Source: Pirellulales bacterium (GTDB lineage: Bacteria > Planctomycetota > Planctomycetia > Pirellulales > Lacipirellulaceae). Taken from it: a stretch of DNA of 64,000 nucleotides. Under the pieces are notes generated by a model that had not been told where the DNA came from, did not search any database, and worked only from the letters and a program-made list of their open reading frames with translations. The stretch is from assembly GCA_022841705.1 (NCBI GenBank), contig JALHQZ010000001.1:1488001-1552000 (forward strand). Reading direction: 5' to 3'. A program made the translations under genes and the position numbers. Shown here piece after piece: positions 9,144 through 16,511 of the stretch; within the stretch, counting starts at the first letter, position 1, and every line of letters begins with the position of its first letter.

Positions 9144-9164
9144 GGAGACCGGAGTCCGGAGGAC
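9144..9164 (+). repeat. Heptad array, three units of GGAGNCC type
   Basis: Three 7-bp units in a row: GGAGACC, GGAGTCC, GGAGGAC. It is the inverted partner of the array at 9583-9617. Confidence 0.8.
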
Positions 9165-9178
9165 GCGCGGCAGGGGGG

Positions 9179-9544
9179 TTAATTAGTACGAGTTTGGGTA
9201 AGAGAACGAATTAGGCCGTAGAGGACGCGGCCGGTTTCGGCAGCGCAGTCGATAACGATTGTGGCGTCGTCGGACGATAGAAAACCGAGGCGTTGGGCAA
9301 GCGAGAGTTGGTACTCGACTTCGCGGGTGGAGCCGTAGGCGATATCGAGAAAGCGAATCATTTCGGTTTCGGTGCGGCGGGCGCAACCCTCGACAATGTT
9401 CGAAGGAATCGAAACGGCCGCCCGGCGAAGCTGTGAGACCAGCCCAAACTGCTCGCTCTTGGGAAACTTGGCGGTCGTTTCGTAGACCCTCAGCGCGAGC
9501 TCATCACCCAGCTCAAACGCCCGCAACTTGCGATGGTCTCGCAT
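9179..9544 (-). CDS. Four-helix-bundle protein (S23/IVP family) in cassette 1
   Basis: A 121-residue protein of the TIGR02436/S23 family, whose founding members are encoded in intervening sequences of 23S rRNA genes. Recognisable segments are MRDHRKLRAFELGDELA, GLVSQLRRAAVSIPSNIVEG and the mid-protein GSTREVEYQLSLA. The ATG at 9544 is preceded by a G run, and homologues start at MRDH. The same fold is used by the Avd accessory protein of diversity-generating retroelements, which binds nucleic acid. The gene is co-directional with hisA and the EF-G-like gene, sits in a heptad-flanked cassette, and has a paralogue at 12820-13191. Its function is unknown. Confidence 0.92.
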   Translation of the reverse strand: MRDHRKLRAFELGDELALRVYETTAKFPKSEQFGLVSQLRRAAVSIPSNIVEGCARRTETEMIRFLDIAYGSTREVEYQLSLAQRLGFLSSDDATIVIDCAAETGRVLYGLIRSLTQTRTN

Positions 9545-9571
9545 ACACGCCCCCCGCAACAGCAAAAGGCA

Positions 9572-10327
9572 CTACTTCGTCCGTCCTCCGGACTCCGGAC
9601 TCCAGACTCCAGACTCCTCTCCTACCGCAATCGCTTCCGCTAGATCGATCGTCCCCTCGTACAGTGCCCGGCCGATGATGCACCCCGCAAGACCCGCGGC
9701 CGCGAGGGCGCGGACGTCGTCAATCGTCGTGACGCCGCCGGAGGCGATCACGGGGGCGTCGACTGCCGCTTGCATTTCGGCCATCGCGCGCACATTGGGG
9801 CCGCGCATCATGCCGTCGGTGGCGATGTCGGTGTAGACAATCGCGGCCAAGGGCGAGCGGCAAAAATCCTGCGCTAGCGGTATCGCTTCCGTCTTGCTCG
9901 TTTCGAGCCAGCCATCGGTCGCCACCAGTCCGTCGCGGGCATCGATGCCAAGTACGAGCTTCCCGGGATACTTGTGGGCGACTTCGGTAAACCACTCGGC
10001 GTTTTTGATGGCGCTGGTGCCGATTACCAGCCGGTTGAGCCCGAAGCCCAAGAGTTCGATGATCGTCTGCTCGTCCCGCACACCGCCGCCGAGTTCGACC
10101 TCCAGCTTTGAGTGGGCGACGATCTCCTGCACCGCCGGCAGGTTCACCGGTAACCCTTCGCGGGCGCCGTCGAGATCGACCACATGCAGGTGCTTGGCGC
10201 CTTGGGAGGCGAACCGCTGGGCGACACTCACGGGTCGGGTGTCAAACACCGTTTCCTGGGCGTAATCCCCTTGCCGCAACCGCACGCAGTTGCCCCCTCG
10301 CAGATCAATCGCCGGCCAAACTTGCAT
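9572..10327 (-). CDS. hisA: Phosphoribosylformimino-5-aminoimidazole carboxamide ribotide isomerase
   Basis: HisA catalyses the ProFAR to PRFAR isomerisation, the fourth step of histidine synthesis, in the cytoplasm. The 251-residue TIM barrel opens with MQVWPAIDLRGGNCVRL and carries the first catalytic Asp in AIDLRGG, ELGGGVRD in the phosphate-binding region, the second catalytic Asp in YTDIATDGMMRGPN, and ASGGV and IIGRALYEG at the second phosphate site. The last 15 or so residues (EESGVWSPESGGRTK) are not family sequence: they are encoded by the inverted heptad array at 9583-9617. Other his genes are not in the window, so the pathway is dispersed here. Confidence 0.96.
   Translation of the reverse strand: MQVWPAIDLRGGNCVRLRQGDYAQETVFDTRPVSVAQRFASQGAKHLHVVDLDGAREGLPVNLPAVQEIVAHSKLEVELGGGVRDEQTIIELLGFGLNRLVIGTSAIKNAEWFTEVAHKYPGKLVLGIDARDGLVATDGWLETSKTEAIPLAQDFCRSPLAAIVYTDIATDGMMRGPNVRAMAEMQAAVDAPVIASGGVTTIDDVRALAAAGLAGCIIGRALYEGTIDLAEAIAVGEESGVWSPESGGRTK
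9583..9617 (-). repeat. Heptad array, five units of GGAGTCY type, within the hisA 3' end
   Basis: Read on the minus strand there are five 7-bp units: two GGAGTCT, two GGAGTCC and a final GGAGGAC. They are in frame with hisA and encode its non-conserved C-terminal tail. Inverted partner at 9144-9164. Confidence 0.8.
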
Positions 10328-10462
10328 CGCGCCTGTTACTCGCTAGAACCAAGGAGCACAGACTTGGTTATCGCATACGGCGCGGCGCGATTCAAGCGTT
10401 GACTGTCGAACCGGCACGTGAAAGCGTCCGGTCGGCGGTGTTGAGGCCAGCCGCGTTTTGCA

Positions 10463-10485
10463 CGACCGGGGGCTAGCGCCCGGCG
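10463..10485. repeat. Dispersed palindromic repeat arm (GCTAGCGCCCGG family)
   Basis: A 22-base string here is identical to one at 41893-41914. In both places it follows a related GCGTCCGGT segment in the opposite sense, as in a REP-like imperfect hairpin. It sits between the 3' end of the M50/HlyD gene and the 5' end of hisA, both on the minus strand, so it could also shape transcript ends. Confidence 0.65.
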
Positions 10486-10499
10486 GAATGATAGAGGAA

Positions 10500-12767
10500 C
10501 TACAAATCGAACGCAAACGTTCGCGACAAGTACCGGGCGATGCGTTGGTACAGCGTGCGGGGGCGGGTGTGAATTTTGGCTTCGCCGACCAGGCCCACAC
10601 GCAACAGTTCGTGGGCGGCGCGCGCTTCGCCGGTGAGCTGCTGGTAACCAGTGAGCGGGGCGATCGCTTCGAAGTAGGGGCTGAGCGGTTTGGGCACGCC
10701 GCTGGCGTCGGGCTCGGTGGGGATGGGACCGCCGGCTTGGCTGGAGAGGCGGGGCGGGGTCATCGGCATTGCGTCGCGCGCCACGCTTTGCAGCGTGGTG
10801 ATGTAATGCAGGTCGGTCGCTTGGTTGAGCAACACTTCGACACGCTGGCCTTCGAGCACCAGGTCCACGTCCGACTGGTCAATCGCCAGCCGCGCTTCCA
10901 GCCTGAGCGGGTCGCCGACTTGGCAGAACTTGGTGCCGGGCTCGAACGTGGCGCCGACATTTTTCTCGTCGAACGGCGTGCCGCTCCAGCGGACGAGTTG
11001 TTTCTCATCGGCGCGGCGTTCAGGCGTGTAGTCGGGAGGCATCACGGTGCCGGCATGTGGGGCGCGCAACGTGAGCCGTTCGACATCCTTCTGCTGTTCG
11101 GCCAATTGCGTTTCGGCGGCGGCGAGCGCTTTGCGGACCTGGTCCATCAGTTCGGTGGCGCTTGAATCAGTAAAGCTCATCGTGCGGAGGCCTTCGAGCT
11201 TCGCTTTGTTCGCTTCGATTTCGCCTTCAAGCTGCACGATGGTGCGATTGAGATCGAGGTTCTCCAGCACCGCGATCACGTCGCCTTCCGCCACCACGTC
11301 GCCCACTTTTTTGAGCGGCGGGGAAACGAGCGTGCCGGGCGCCTGCACGTACACACTCTCGGCGTCGTGCATTTGCACTTCCACCGGGCAGTACACGGCC
11401 GAGGGCAACGGAATGAACAGCACCGCGGCGATGACCCCGGCCAAGAGGGCCAACGTTGTATACATCCGCCAACGTTTCACTTTGCTAAACCTCCCGGGAA
11501 CAGTGAGAAACTTGTACAGCTTCCACAGCGGTTGAATCGTGAGCCCGTAAATTGCCCCAAGTGCGATGAGCTGCCCAACGATCTTGAGTCCGTATGGCTC
11601 GAACACCTGATTCAAGAAGTACAGAATCGACAGGACCACCACCCAGCGGTAAATGGCCGACGCAATCGTGTAGAGTGCAAACAGCCCTTGATGCCGTTTC
11701 GGCAAGAAAGGGTCTTCCTGCGGTTCGATCCCCAAGCACCAGTGCGCCATTGTGCGGCTAAGAATCTGCGACGCCTTCTGCCGCAGATTAGGGATTTCGA
11801 GAATGTCACTAAGGATATAGTAGCCGTCGTAACGAAGCAGCGGGTTCGCATTGAACAGCAGTGTGCTGACTGAGGAGACGAACATCACGTTCAGGCAGAC
11901 ATAGTTGAGGAGCCCCGGCTCGCTAAACCACCAGATGAACGTACAAATCGACGCCAGCACCAATTCCACATACATCCCTGCCGCGCCGATCGACGCGCGA
12001 TGCCAGCGGTTCGGCAGCATCCAGCTATCGCTCACGTTGCAATAGAGGCACGGCGTGAGGACCAGCAGCATCACGCCCATTTCGTGGCACTCGCCGCCAA
12101 AGTGTTTGCAGCTCATGCCGTGGCCGAACTCGTGCAGCACCTTGGTACCGCCGAGCACCAGAGCTAGCAGCATCCAGTTTTGCGCCGAGAAGAAAGTATG
12201 AAAGTCCGGCAGTTTGGCCTGAAAGACATCAAACTGCGTGAGCACCAACAGCAGCGCCGCGCTCGCCAACACGATGCACCCGATCAGCGCCGGCACGCTG
12301 AAGAACCAGCGGACGTAGGGGTACATCGCTTCCAGCAGCCAGTCGGGGTCAATCCCTTTGAAGCGGACTGACAGAATGTTCCCCAGCATGGAGAGCCATT
12401 CTTTGCGTTTGCGCTCGTCCCGCCGCTTCTTAAGCTCGATGCCTTGGCCGCTGGAATCGGTCAGCACCAAACCGCTACGGTGGAGCATCCCGATGAACTG
12501 CTGCAGTTCTTCGGGCTTGATGGTCTGCGGCGGGAACTCCTTCTCGAACCGCTCGGCGACTTCGTCGAGGCTCGATTCGCCATCGAGCATTTGCAGAATG
12601 GCGAACTCTTCTTCTTCGAACCGAAAATACTGTAGCGCAACCGGGTCCTTCACCACCCAGTAGACCCGCCCCTGATACTTGTGCCGCCGAGCCTGCAAAT
12701 CGGGTCGCACTCGAATCGGCAACCGCCGCGAGGAACTTGAAACCAGACTGTCGGCGAGGGAAGCCAA
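10500..12767 (-). CDS. PqqD-like / site-2 protease (M50) / HlyD-arm fusion membrane protein
   Basis: A 755-residue protein. Residues 20-105 look like a PqqD-type winged helix (VYWVVKDPVALQYFRFEEEE, SLDEVAERFE), the fold used as a RiPP recognition element. Several membrane segments follow, with an intact M50 zinc core: HEFGH (212-216) and the second motif NPLLRYDGYY (308-317). From about 440 a membrane anchor leads into a periplasmic HlyD-like arm: a lipoyl half (VYVQAPGTLVSPPLKKVGDVVAEGD), a coiled coil and the second half. It is the last gene of an export cluster. The predicted start is TTG at 12767, with no Shine-Dalgarno because a heptad array lies four bases upstream. Proteolysis or export of a peptide is inferred. 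Confidence 0.88.
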   Translation of the reverse strand: MASLADSLVSSSSRRLPIRVRPDLQARRHKYQGRVYWVVKDPVALQYFRFEEEEFAILQMLDGESSLDEVAERFEKEFPPQTIKPEELQQFIGMLHRSGLVLTDSSGQGIELKKRRDERKRKEWLSMLGNILSVRFKGIDPDWLLEAMYPYVRWFFSVPALIGCIVLASAALLLVLTQFDVFQAKLPDFHTFFSAQNWMLLALVLGGTKVLHEFGHGMSCKHFGGECHEMGVMLLVLTPCLYCNVSDSWMLPNRWHRASIGAAGMYVELVLASICTFIWWFSEPGLLNYVCLNVMFVSSVSTLLFNANPLLRYDGYYILSDILEIPNLRQKASQILSRTMAHWCLGIEPQEDPFLPKRHQGLFALYTIASAIYRWVVVLSILYFLNQVFEPYGLKIVGQLIALGAIYGLTIQPLWKLYKFLTVPGRFSKVKRWRMYTTLALLAGVIAAVLFIPLPSAVYCPVEVQMHDAESVYVQAPGTLVSPPLKKVGDVVAEGDVIAVLENLDLNRTIVQLEGEIEANKAKLEGLRTMSFTDSSATELMDQVRKALAAAETQLAEQQKDVERLTLRAPHAGTVMPPDYTPERRADEKQLVRWSGTPFDEKNVGATFEPGTKFCQVGDPLRLEARLAIDQSDVDLVLEGQRVEVLLNQATDLHYITTLQSVARDAMPMTPPRLSSQAGGPIPTEPDASGVPKPLSPYFEAIAPLTGYQQLTGEARAAHELLRVGLVGEAKIHTRPRTLYQRIARYLSRTFAFDL

Positions 12768-12770
12768 AGG

Positions 12771-12805
12771 GGGGGCTGGGGGTCGGGGGCTGGGGGCTGG
12801 GGAAC
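12771..12805 (+). repeat. Heptad array, five units of GGGGGCT type
   Basis: Five consecutive 7-bp units: GGGGGCT, GGGGGTC, GGGGGCT, GGGGGCT, GGGGAAC. On the minus strand this C-rich tract occupies the place where a ribosome binding site for the TTG start at 12767 would be. Confidence 0.8.
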
Positions 12806-12819
12806 GGTAGTGCCAGCCT

Positions 12820-13191
12820 TTAGTTGTCGAGTTTTCGGCGGAGGGAGATGGCGAGGGCGCGGAGTTGTTTGCCGAGCGTGCTGTAGCGATTTTCTAATTC
12901 TTGGTGTTGTTCATCAGTGCATAGATGTAATCGACTGGCGATGCAAAGCTGTGTTTCGATTTCAGCCACCGATCCCATGCTAATCGAGATGAAGTGCAGG
13001 AACTCACGGGTCGATTCGCGGGCATGTCCCTCAGCGATATTAGACGGCACTGATACGGATGCGCGCCGAAGCTGACTAACAAGCCCGTACTTTTCGGTCG
13101 CTGGAAATTGCGAAGTCAGCTCGTAAACCGCGACCGATAGTTCCAGCCCCTCCTCCCAGACTCTCAAGTCGCGGTAACTCTTGATTTCCAC
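12820..13191 (-). CDS. Four-helix-bundle protein (S23/IVP family) in cassette 2
   Basis: A 123-residue member of the same family as 9179-9544. Shared segments are SYRDLRVWEEGLEL, KYGLVSQLRRASVSVPSNIAEGHAR and the Ser/Glu-rich third helix GSVAEIETQLCIA. The protein ends in a basic SLRRKLDN. The two window copies are clearly paralogous but diverged, so this is not a recent duplication. It interrupts what otherwise looks like an export operon (HlyD gene upstream, M50/HlyD gene downstream) and is co-directional with it. Nucleic-acid binding is plausible for the family; the role in this setting is unknown. Confidence 0.92.
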   Translation of the reverse strand: MEIKSYRDLRVWEEGLELSVAVYELTSQFPATEKYGLVSQLRRASVSVPSNIAEGHARESTREFLHFISISMGSVAEIETQLCIASRLHLCTDEQHQELENRYSTLGKQLRALAISLRRKLDN

Positions 13192-13197
13192 CTTGCC

Positions 13198-13225
13198 AGC
13201 CCCCAGTCCCTAGTCCCCAGCCCCC
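13198..13225 (-). repeat. Heptad array, four units of GGGGRCT type, carrying the stop of the HlyD gene
   Basis: On the minus strand the units read GGGGGCT, GGGGACT, AGGGACT, GGGGGCT. The junction of the second and third units (GGGGAC-TAG-GGACT) creates the TAG stop codon at 13210-13212 of the upstream HlyD-like gene. Confidence 0.8.
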
Positions 13226-14136
13226 CGCGCCGCGGCCGCGTCTGCCGTGCCCAGGTTAATCGTCATCGTTCCCTGTAACCCCGGCAGCAGCAGCCATTCG
13301 CCGTTTTCTTTGCGGTTGGTGATTTCGGCGGTCACCATGTAGCGGAAACCTTTGCCGTCGCTGCGGGTTTCGGGGTTGATGTTCACCACCCGGCCGGCAG
13401 CTTCGACCTCGCGGGGGCCGACCTTCACGCGGACAAGCGTTTCACAGCCGCGGAGTTCGGCCAGATCGAACTCGTCGAGATAGACATAGCCCTCGACCTT
13501 AAGCAGATCGAGGCGGGCGAGCCGGACGATGGTGTCGCCGGGGTTGACCCACTCTTTCTCTTTGGTCTTCACTTCCAGCACTTCGCCGTCGAAGGGGGCG
13601 AGGATGTGTCGGCGTTCGATGGCGAGTTCGGCGGCTTTGTATTCGGCGAGCTTGGTGTCGGCTTCAAAGCCCGCGAGCCGCAGGTCCTTGCCCGCTTTCT
13701 CGATTTGCAGCACCGCGCGGTCGTATTCGAGTTTCGATTTTTCCACTTCCGCCAGCGGCACAGCGCCGGGCGTGGCGTCGTTGATGCCGAGATTGCGTTT
13801 CCAGTCCGCCTCCGCGACAAGCGACGCGGCTTGGGCGTAGCGGATTTCGACATCGTCTTTGGACTTTTCCTTGGCGCTCTTCCAAGCGAGTGAAGCAACT
13901 TGCTTTGCCATTTGCGCCTCACGATCGTCGATGGTGCCAAGGACATCCTCGGCCTTAACCATTGACCCCTCCCGCACGCTGAGCAGCGTCAGCACGCCGG
14001 GTTCGGTGGCGGGGATTTCGATGTCATCCACCAGCTTGATGACGCACCCCTCAAGCTGCGGATTGGGCCGAGTGCCGAGGCCCTGCGCCGACGCCACGCC
14101 AGTAAGCACTAGCAATACCAAGAGTGATCGCACCAT
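13210..14136 (-). CDS. HlyD-family periplasmic adaptor protein
   Basis: A 308-residue secreted adaptor. The ATG at 14136 begins a signal peptide (MVRSLLVLLVLTGVASAQ) and follows AGGTG; an upstream in-frame start would bury it. The protein has a lipoyl half-motif (IPATEPGVLTLLSVREGSMVKAEDVL), a long Ala/Lys/Glu coiled coil, the second half (RRHILAPFDGEVLEVKTKEKEWVNPGD) and a C-terminal beta barrel. It belongs between the GAF-HlyD gene and the M50/HlyD gene, all on the minus strand. Its final residues (AARGAGD) and stop codon come from the heptad array of cassette 2, so the native C-terminus has probably been replaced. Confidence 0.88.
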   Translation of the reverse strand: MVRSLLVLLVLTGVASAQGLGTRPNPQLEGCVIKLVDDIEIPATEPGVLTLLSVREGSMVKAEDVLGTIDDREAQMAKQVASLAWKSAKEKSKDDVEIRYAQAASLVAEADWKRNLGINDATPGAVPLAEVEKSKLEYDRAVLQIEKAGKDLRLAGFEADTKLAEYKAAELAIERRHILAPFDGEVLEVKTKEKEWVNPGDTIVRLARLDLLKVEGYVYLDEFDLAELRGCETLVRVKVGPREVEAAGRVVNINPETRSDGKGFRYMVTAEITNRKENGEWLLLPGLQGTMTINLGTADAAAARGAGD

Positions 14137-14259
14137 GTTTCGCACCTGATTTGACGTTAGCCGGTGGCCCAATCCTCATGAAAGGGGTCGCCGTTTTGAT
14201 TGTCATTCCTGCAGAAATCGGCGGTCCGCGTCTCAGAAGATCGGGCTGCCGGATAACTA

Positions 14260-16383
14260 CTAATTTCTAAACAACCTGAACCACACTTTGACCCGCAAAA
14301 AATCAACCAGGTCGTGCAGCGCCCAATACGCCACGCTCACCTTACCGCAGTGAACCTTCGCGATTGCGCTCGCATCGACCTTCGGGTCGGGCACCGCGGC
14401 GCGGAACGCGGCTTGGTCGAACTCGACGATCAGTTTGACAGTGTTGCCTTCTTGGTCGCGGGTCTCAGCGGTCGAGCCGATCTCCACCACCTGGCCGGTG
14501 AGGCTGGCCTCGGTGGTGGTGGCGGGGATGAAGGTCACTTCTAAGTTGCCGCCGGACTCTTTCCACGCTTTTTGGATGTGGCCCATCCGCTTGTCGGGCA
14601 TCATCACTTCCAGCCGCCACGGTTGGGTGGGGTCGGCCACCTCCATCAGCACGTCGCCCAAGTGAACTGGTCGCCCGCCGCCGAGGTTTTCCTTCACGTC
14701 GAACGTAATCACACGGCCATCGATTGGGCTGGTCACGGTGAGCAGTTTGCGCTGATCGTTCAGCAGTTCCAGCTCTTTATTGAGCGCCGCTTGTTTCTTG
14801 GCGTTGGTGCGCAACTCCGAATCAATTTGCGCTTGTTCGGCCGGTTCGAGTTCGTCGCGGTTATAACTGCGTAAGCTGAGCGATTGCTGCTCAGCGATCG
14901 TGGTTTCCAGTTCACCGCGCACGCGCTCGATCTCTTTCTGCAGTTGCAGACTCTTGAGCTCCACCAGCACGTCGCCCTGTTTCACTTCGCTATCGTGCGT
15001 GACTTTTAGGTCAACCACTTCGCCATCAACGCGGGCGAACACGTTGCGCACGGCGGCGGGGCGGAACTTGCCGTCCCCTTCCAAAGTGAAATCCCATTGC
15101 CACAGGAAGGCCCACGCCAGAAAGCCGACAATCGCGCTGGTCACCAGCAGTGTCTTCGGCAGCGTGCGGGCGCGGACCAGCCAGCTCATCTTGCCGATGG
15201 TCTTCCACAACGGCATCAGGAACAAGCCTTCGTGCTCCAGCGCGTTGGCGAGCGCCGTGGTGCTGTGCGTCCGCACCACATCGACCCGCTGCTTGTAACC
15301 TTCGGGTGGCTGGGAATCGACCATCTGCTCGACGACGAGCGCGCCGAGCACCCGCGGCGGGCGTCGACGGCGTTCTTTCGCTTCGGCCCCCGCTTTATCT
15401 TCATCGTCTTTAAGGATGAGCGGCAGAATCGCCATGTGCTTGGTGTGCGACTCATCAACGTAGGCGTTGAGCGCCTGCTCCACCTGCGGAGCGAAGTTGG
15501 CGGTGTCGCCGGTGTACCACACGTCCTCGCCCGTTTTGGCCACCGCGCGAGCGAGCTTCGTGAGCAGTGTGGCGACGTTCGAGCGCTTGTCGAACACATC
15601 CTGCCCGCTGATCGCTTCAATCACGCACTTGCTGCCGCGCTGGACGGCGAGTGTCACGCGGTCGCATCCCACGAGTCGGCGCCCTTCGTTGGCGATCGTG
15701 TACGCCGTCTCGCGCACGTCGAGCGTCTGGTGCGCGGTGCGGGTGAAACTTTCAAGCTGCTCCCACAGCGACTGCTTGTCTGCCAAGTGCCGCAGCCGCT
15801 GGCCACGCAAATAGTCACTCGCCAGTTCGCATGCTTGCAGCAGGAACCGCAGATAGCCGCGCTGCACGGCGGGTCGGCTGGCACTACGTGGATGCTGAAA
15901 GATTTCCACCATCCCCTGCACGCCCTGGTCGTTGTGGACCGGGGCGAGGACCAGCAGAAAATCGGTCGGGTTGGCGGCTGTGGTTTCATCGTCCAGCCCC
16001 ACCGGCCCCGCGGCGCCGGAGTGCGGCGCAATGATCGAGCCTTCCGGCTCGCTGAGCGTCGCTTGCAACAGTCGACCGTGCTGCGCTTGAGCGATTGGGT
16101 TTTCAATCAGCCCCGTTTCCCGCAGGTTGATTTGGTAAATGAGCTGCATCACGCCGGAGTCGCTGCGCAGCCACACCGCTCCGCCCGCCGCCGCGAGCGC
16201 GGCCACCACTTGATTCAAAAAGCCGTCGAAGAACTTCTCCAGCGACATCCCCGAACGCGAAGCCTCGGCGATCCCTTGGATGATGCCCTGAATCTCACGC
16301 TTCGCGCGCTGTACCGCATCGTCGTCGGGCCGATCTCCACCGGGACGTTCTTGGCTCACCGTTCTGCTTTCGAAAGTGCTCAT
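14260..16383 (-). CDS. GAF-domain / HlyD-like membrane adaptor fusion
   Basis: A 707-residue protein, the first gene of the export cluster. The N-terminal half is cytoplasmic: a helical start (QRAKREIQGIIQGIAEAS), then two GAF-like regions (about 60-190 and 215-380), the second with ANEGRRLVGCDRVTLAV. One membrane helix follows (LLVTSAIVGFLAWAFLW, about 425). The periplasmic part is HlyD-like: VRNVFARVDGEVVDLKVTHDSEVKQGDVL, a coiled coil, VTSPIDGRVITFDV, then a beta barrel. Fusion of a sensory GAF module to an adaptor is unusual and suggests export gated by a cytoplasmic signal. The ATG at 16383 has no Shine-Dalgarno; a heptad array starts nine bases upstream. Confidence 0.85.
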   Translation of the reverse strand: MSTFESRTVSQERPGGDRPDDDAVQRAKREIQGIIQGIAEASRSGMSLEKFFDGFLNQVVAALAAAGGAVWLRSDSGVMQLIYQINLRETGLIENPIAQAQHGRLLQATLSEPEGSIIAPHSGAAGPVGLDDETTAANPTDFLLVLAPVHNDQGVQGMVEIFQHPRSASRPAVQRGYLRFLLQACELASDYLRGQRLRHLADKQSLWEQLESFTRTAHQTLDVRETAYTIANEGRRLVGCDRVTLAVQRGSKCVIEAISGQDVFDKRSNVATLLTKLARAVAKTGEDVWYTGDTANFAPQVEQALNAYVDESHTKHMAILPLILKDDEDKAGAEAKERRRRPPRVLGALVVEQMVDSQPPEGYKQRVDVVRTHSTTALANALEHEGLFLMPLWKTIGKMSWLVRARTLPKTLLVTSAIVGFLAWAFLWQWDFTLEGDGKFRPAAVRNVFARVDGEVVDLKVTHDSEVKQGDVLVELKSLQLQKEIERVRGELETTIAEQQSLSLRSYNRDELEPAEQAQIDSELRTNAKKQAALNKELELLNDQRKLLTVTSPIDGRVITFDVKENLGGGRPVHLGDVLMEVADPTQPWRLEVMMPDKRMGHIQKAWKESGGNLEVTFIPATTTEASLTGQVVEIGSTAETRDQEGNTVKLIVEFDQAAFRAAVPDPKVDASAIAKVHCGKVSVAYWALHDLVDFLRVKVWFRLFRN

Positions 16384-16391
16384 TGGCGGGC

Positions 16392-16511
16392 GGTCAGTAG
16401 TCCGTCATCTGTTGCTAGTTGCACGAAGACCAACAAGGCCAGTCTTCAAAAGCAGCGTTAGAGCGGCCAATCCGCCAGAAACAACTGACCACGGGCCACT
16501 GACAATGGACC
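16392..16511. repeat. Inverted heptad pair without a gene (MITE-like)
   Basis: The left array 16392-16419 has four 7-bp units (GGTCAGT, AGTCCGT, CATCTGT, TGCTAGT). The right array 16484-16511 read on the other strand gives GGTCCAT, TGTCAGT, GGCCCGT, GGTCAGT. The 64 bases between carry no open frame. The arrangement matches the two gene-bearing cassettes with a third unit type and may be an empty or deleted form. Confidence 0.6.

Larger units (their letters stand above)
9144..9617. mobile_element. Putative four-helix-bundle cassette 1 with inverted heptad termini
   Basis: The segment carries one gene (9179-9544, minus strand) and is closed by inverted arrays of a 7-bp unit. The left array is 9144-9164 and the right is 9583-9617 in the opposite orientation. 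The 22-base arms 9144-9165 and 9582-9603 pair at 21 of 22 positions. The right array lies inside the 3' coding end of hisA and the left one begins 20 bases upstream of the EF-G-like start. The architecture is repeated at 12771-13225. No transposase is encoded, so mobility is inference. Confidence 0.55.
12771..13225. mobile_element. Putative four-helix-bundle cassette 2 with inverted heptad termini
   Basis: Same layout as 9144-9617: one four-helix-bundle gene (12820-13191, minus) between inverted 7-bp arrays, at 12771-12805 and 13198-13225. The unit differs (GGGGGCT/GGGGACT), so the two cassettes share structure but not terminal sequence. One end is four bases from the start codon of the M50 gene and the other supplies the stop codon of the HlyD gene. 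There is no transposase, and mobility is inferred from the repeated pattern. Confidence 0.55.

Noticed and set aside
8396..9214. 272-codon plus-strand frame over the EF-G-like 5' end and the heptad array
   Set aside because: It is antisense and reads through the repeat; no recognisable protein.
12771..12805. G-rich tract as a G-quadruplex only
   Set aside because: It could form one, but the strict 7-bp period and inverted partner explain it better as a repeat array.
15097..16461. 454-codon plus-strand open frame opposite the GAF-HlyD gene
   Set aside because: It is antisense to a gene with clear domains; the composition (many Arg, His, Pro) is typical of GC-rich shadow frames.
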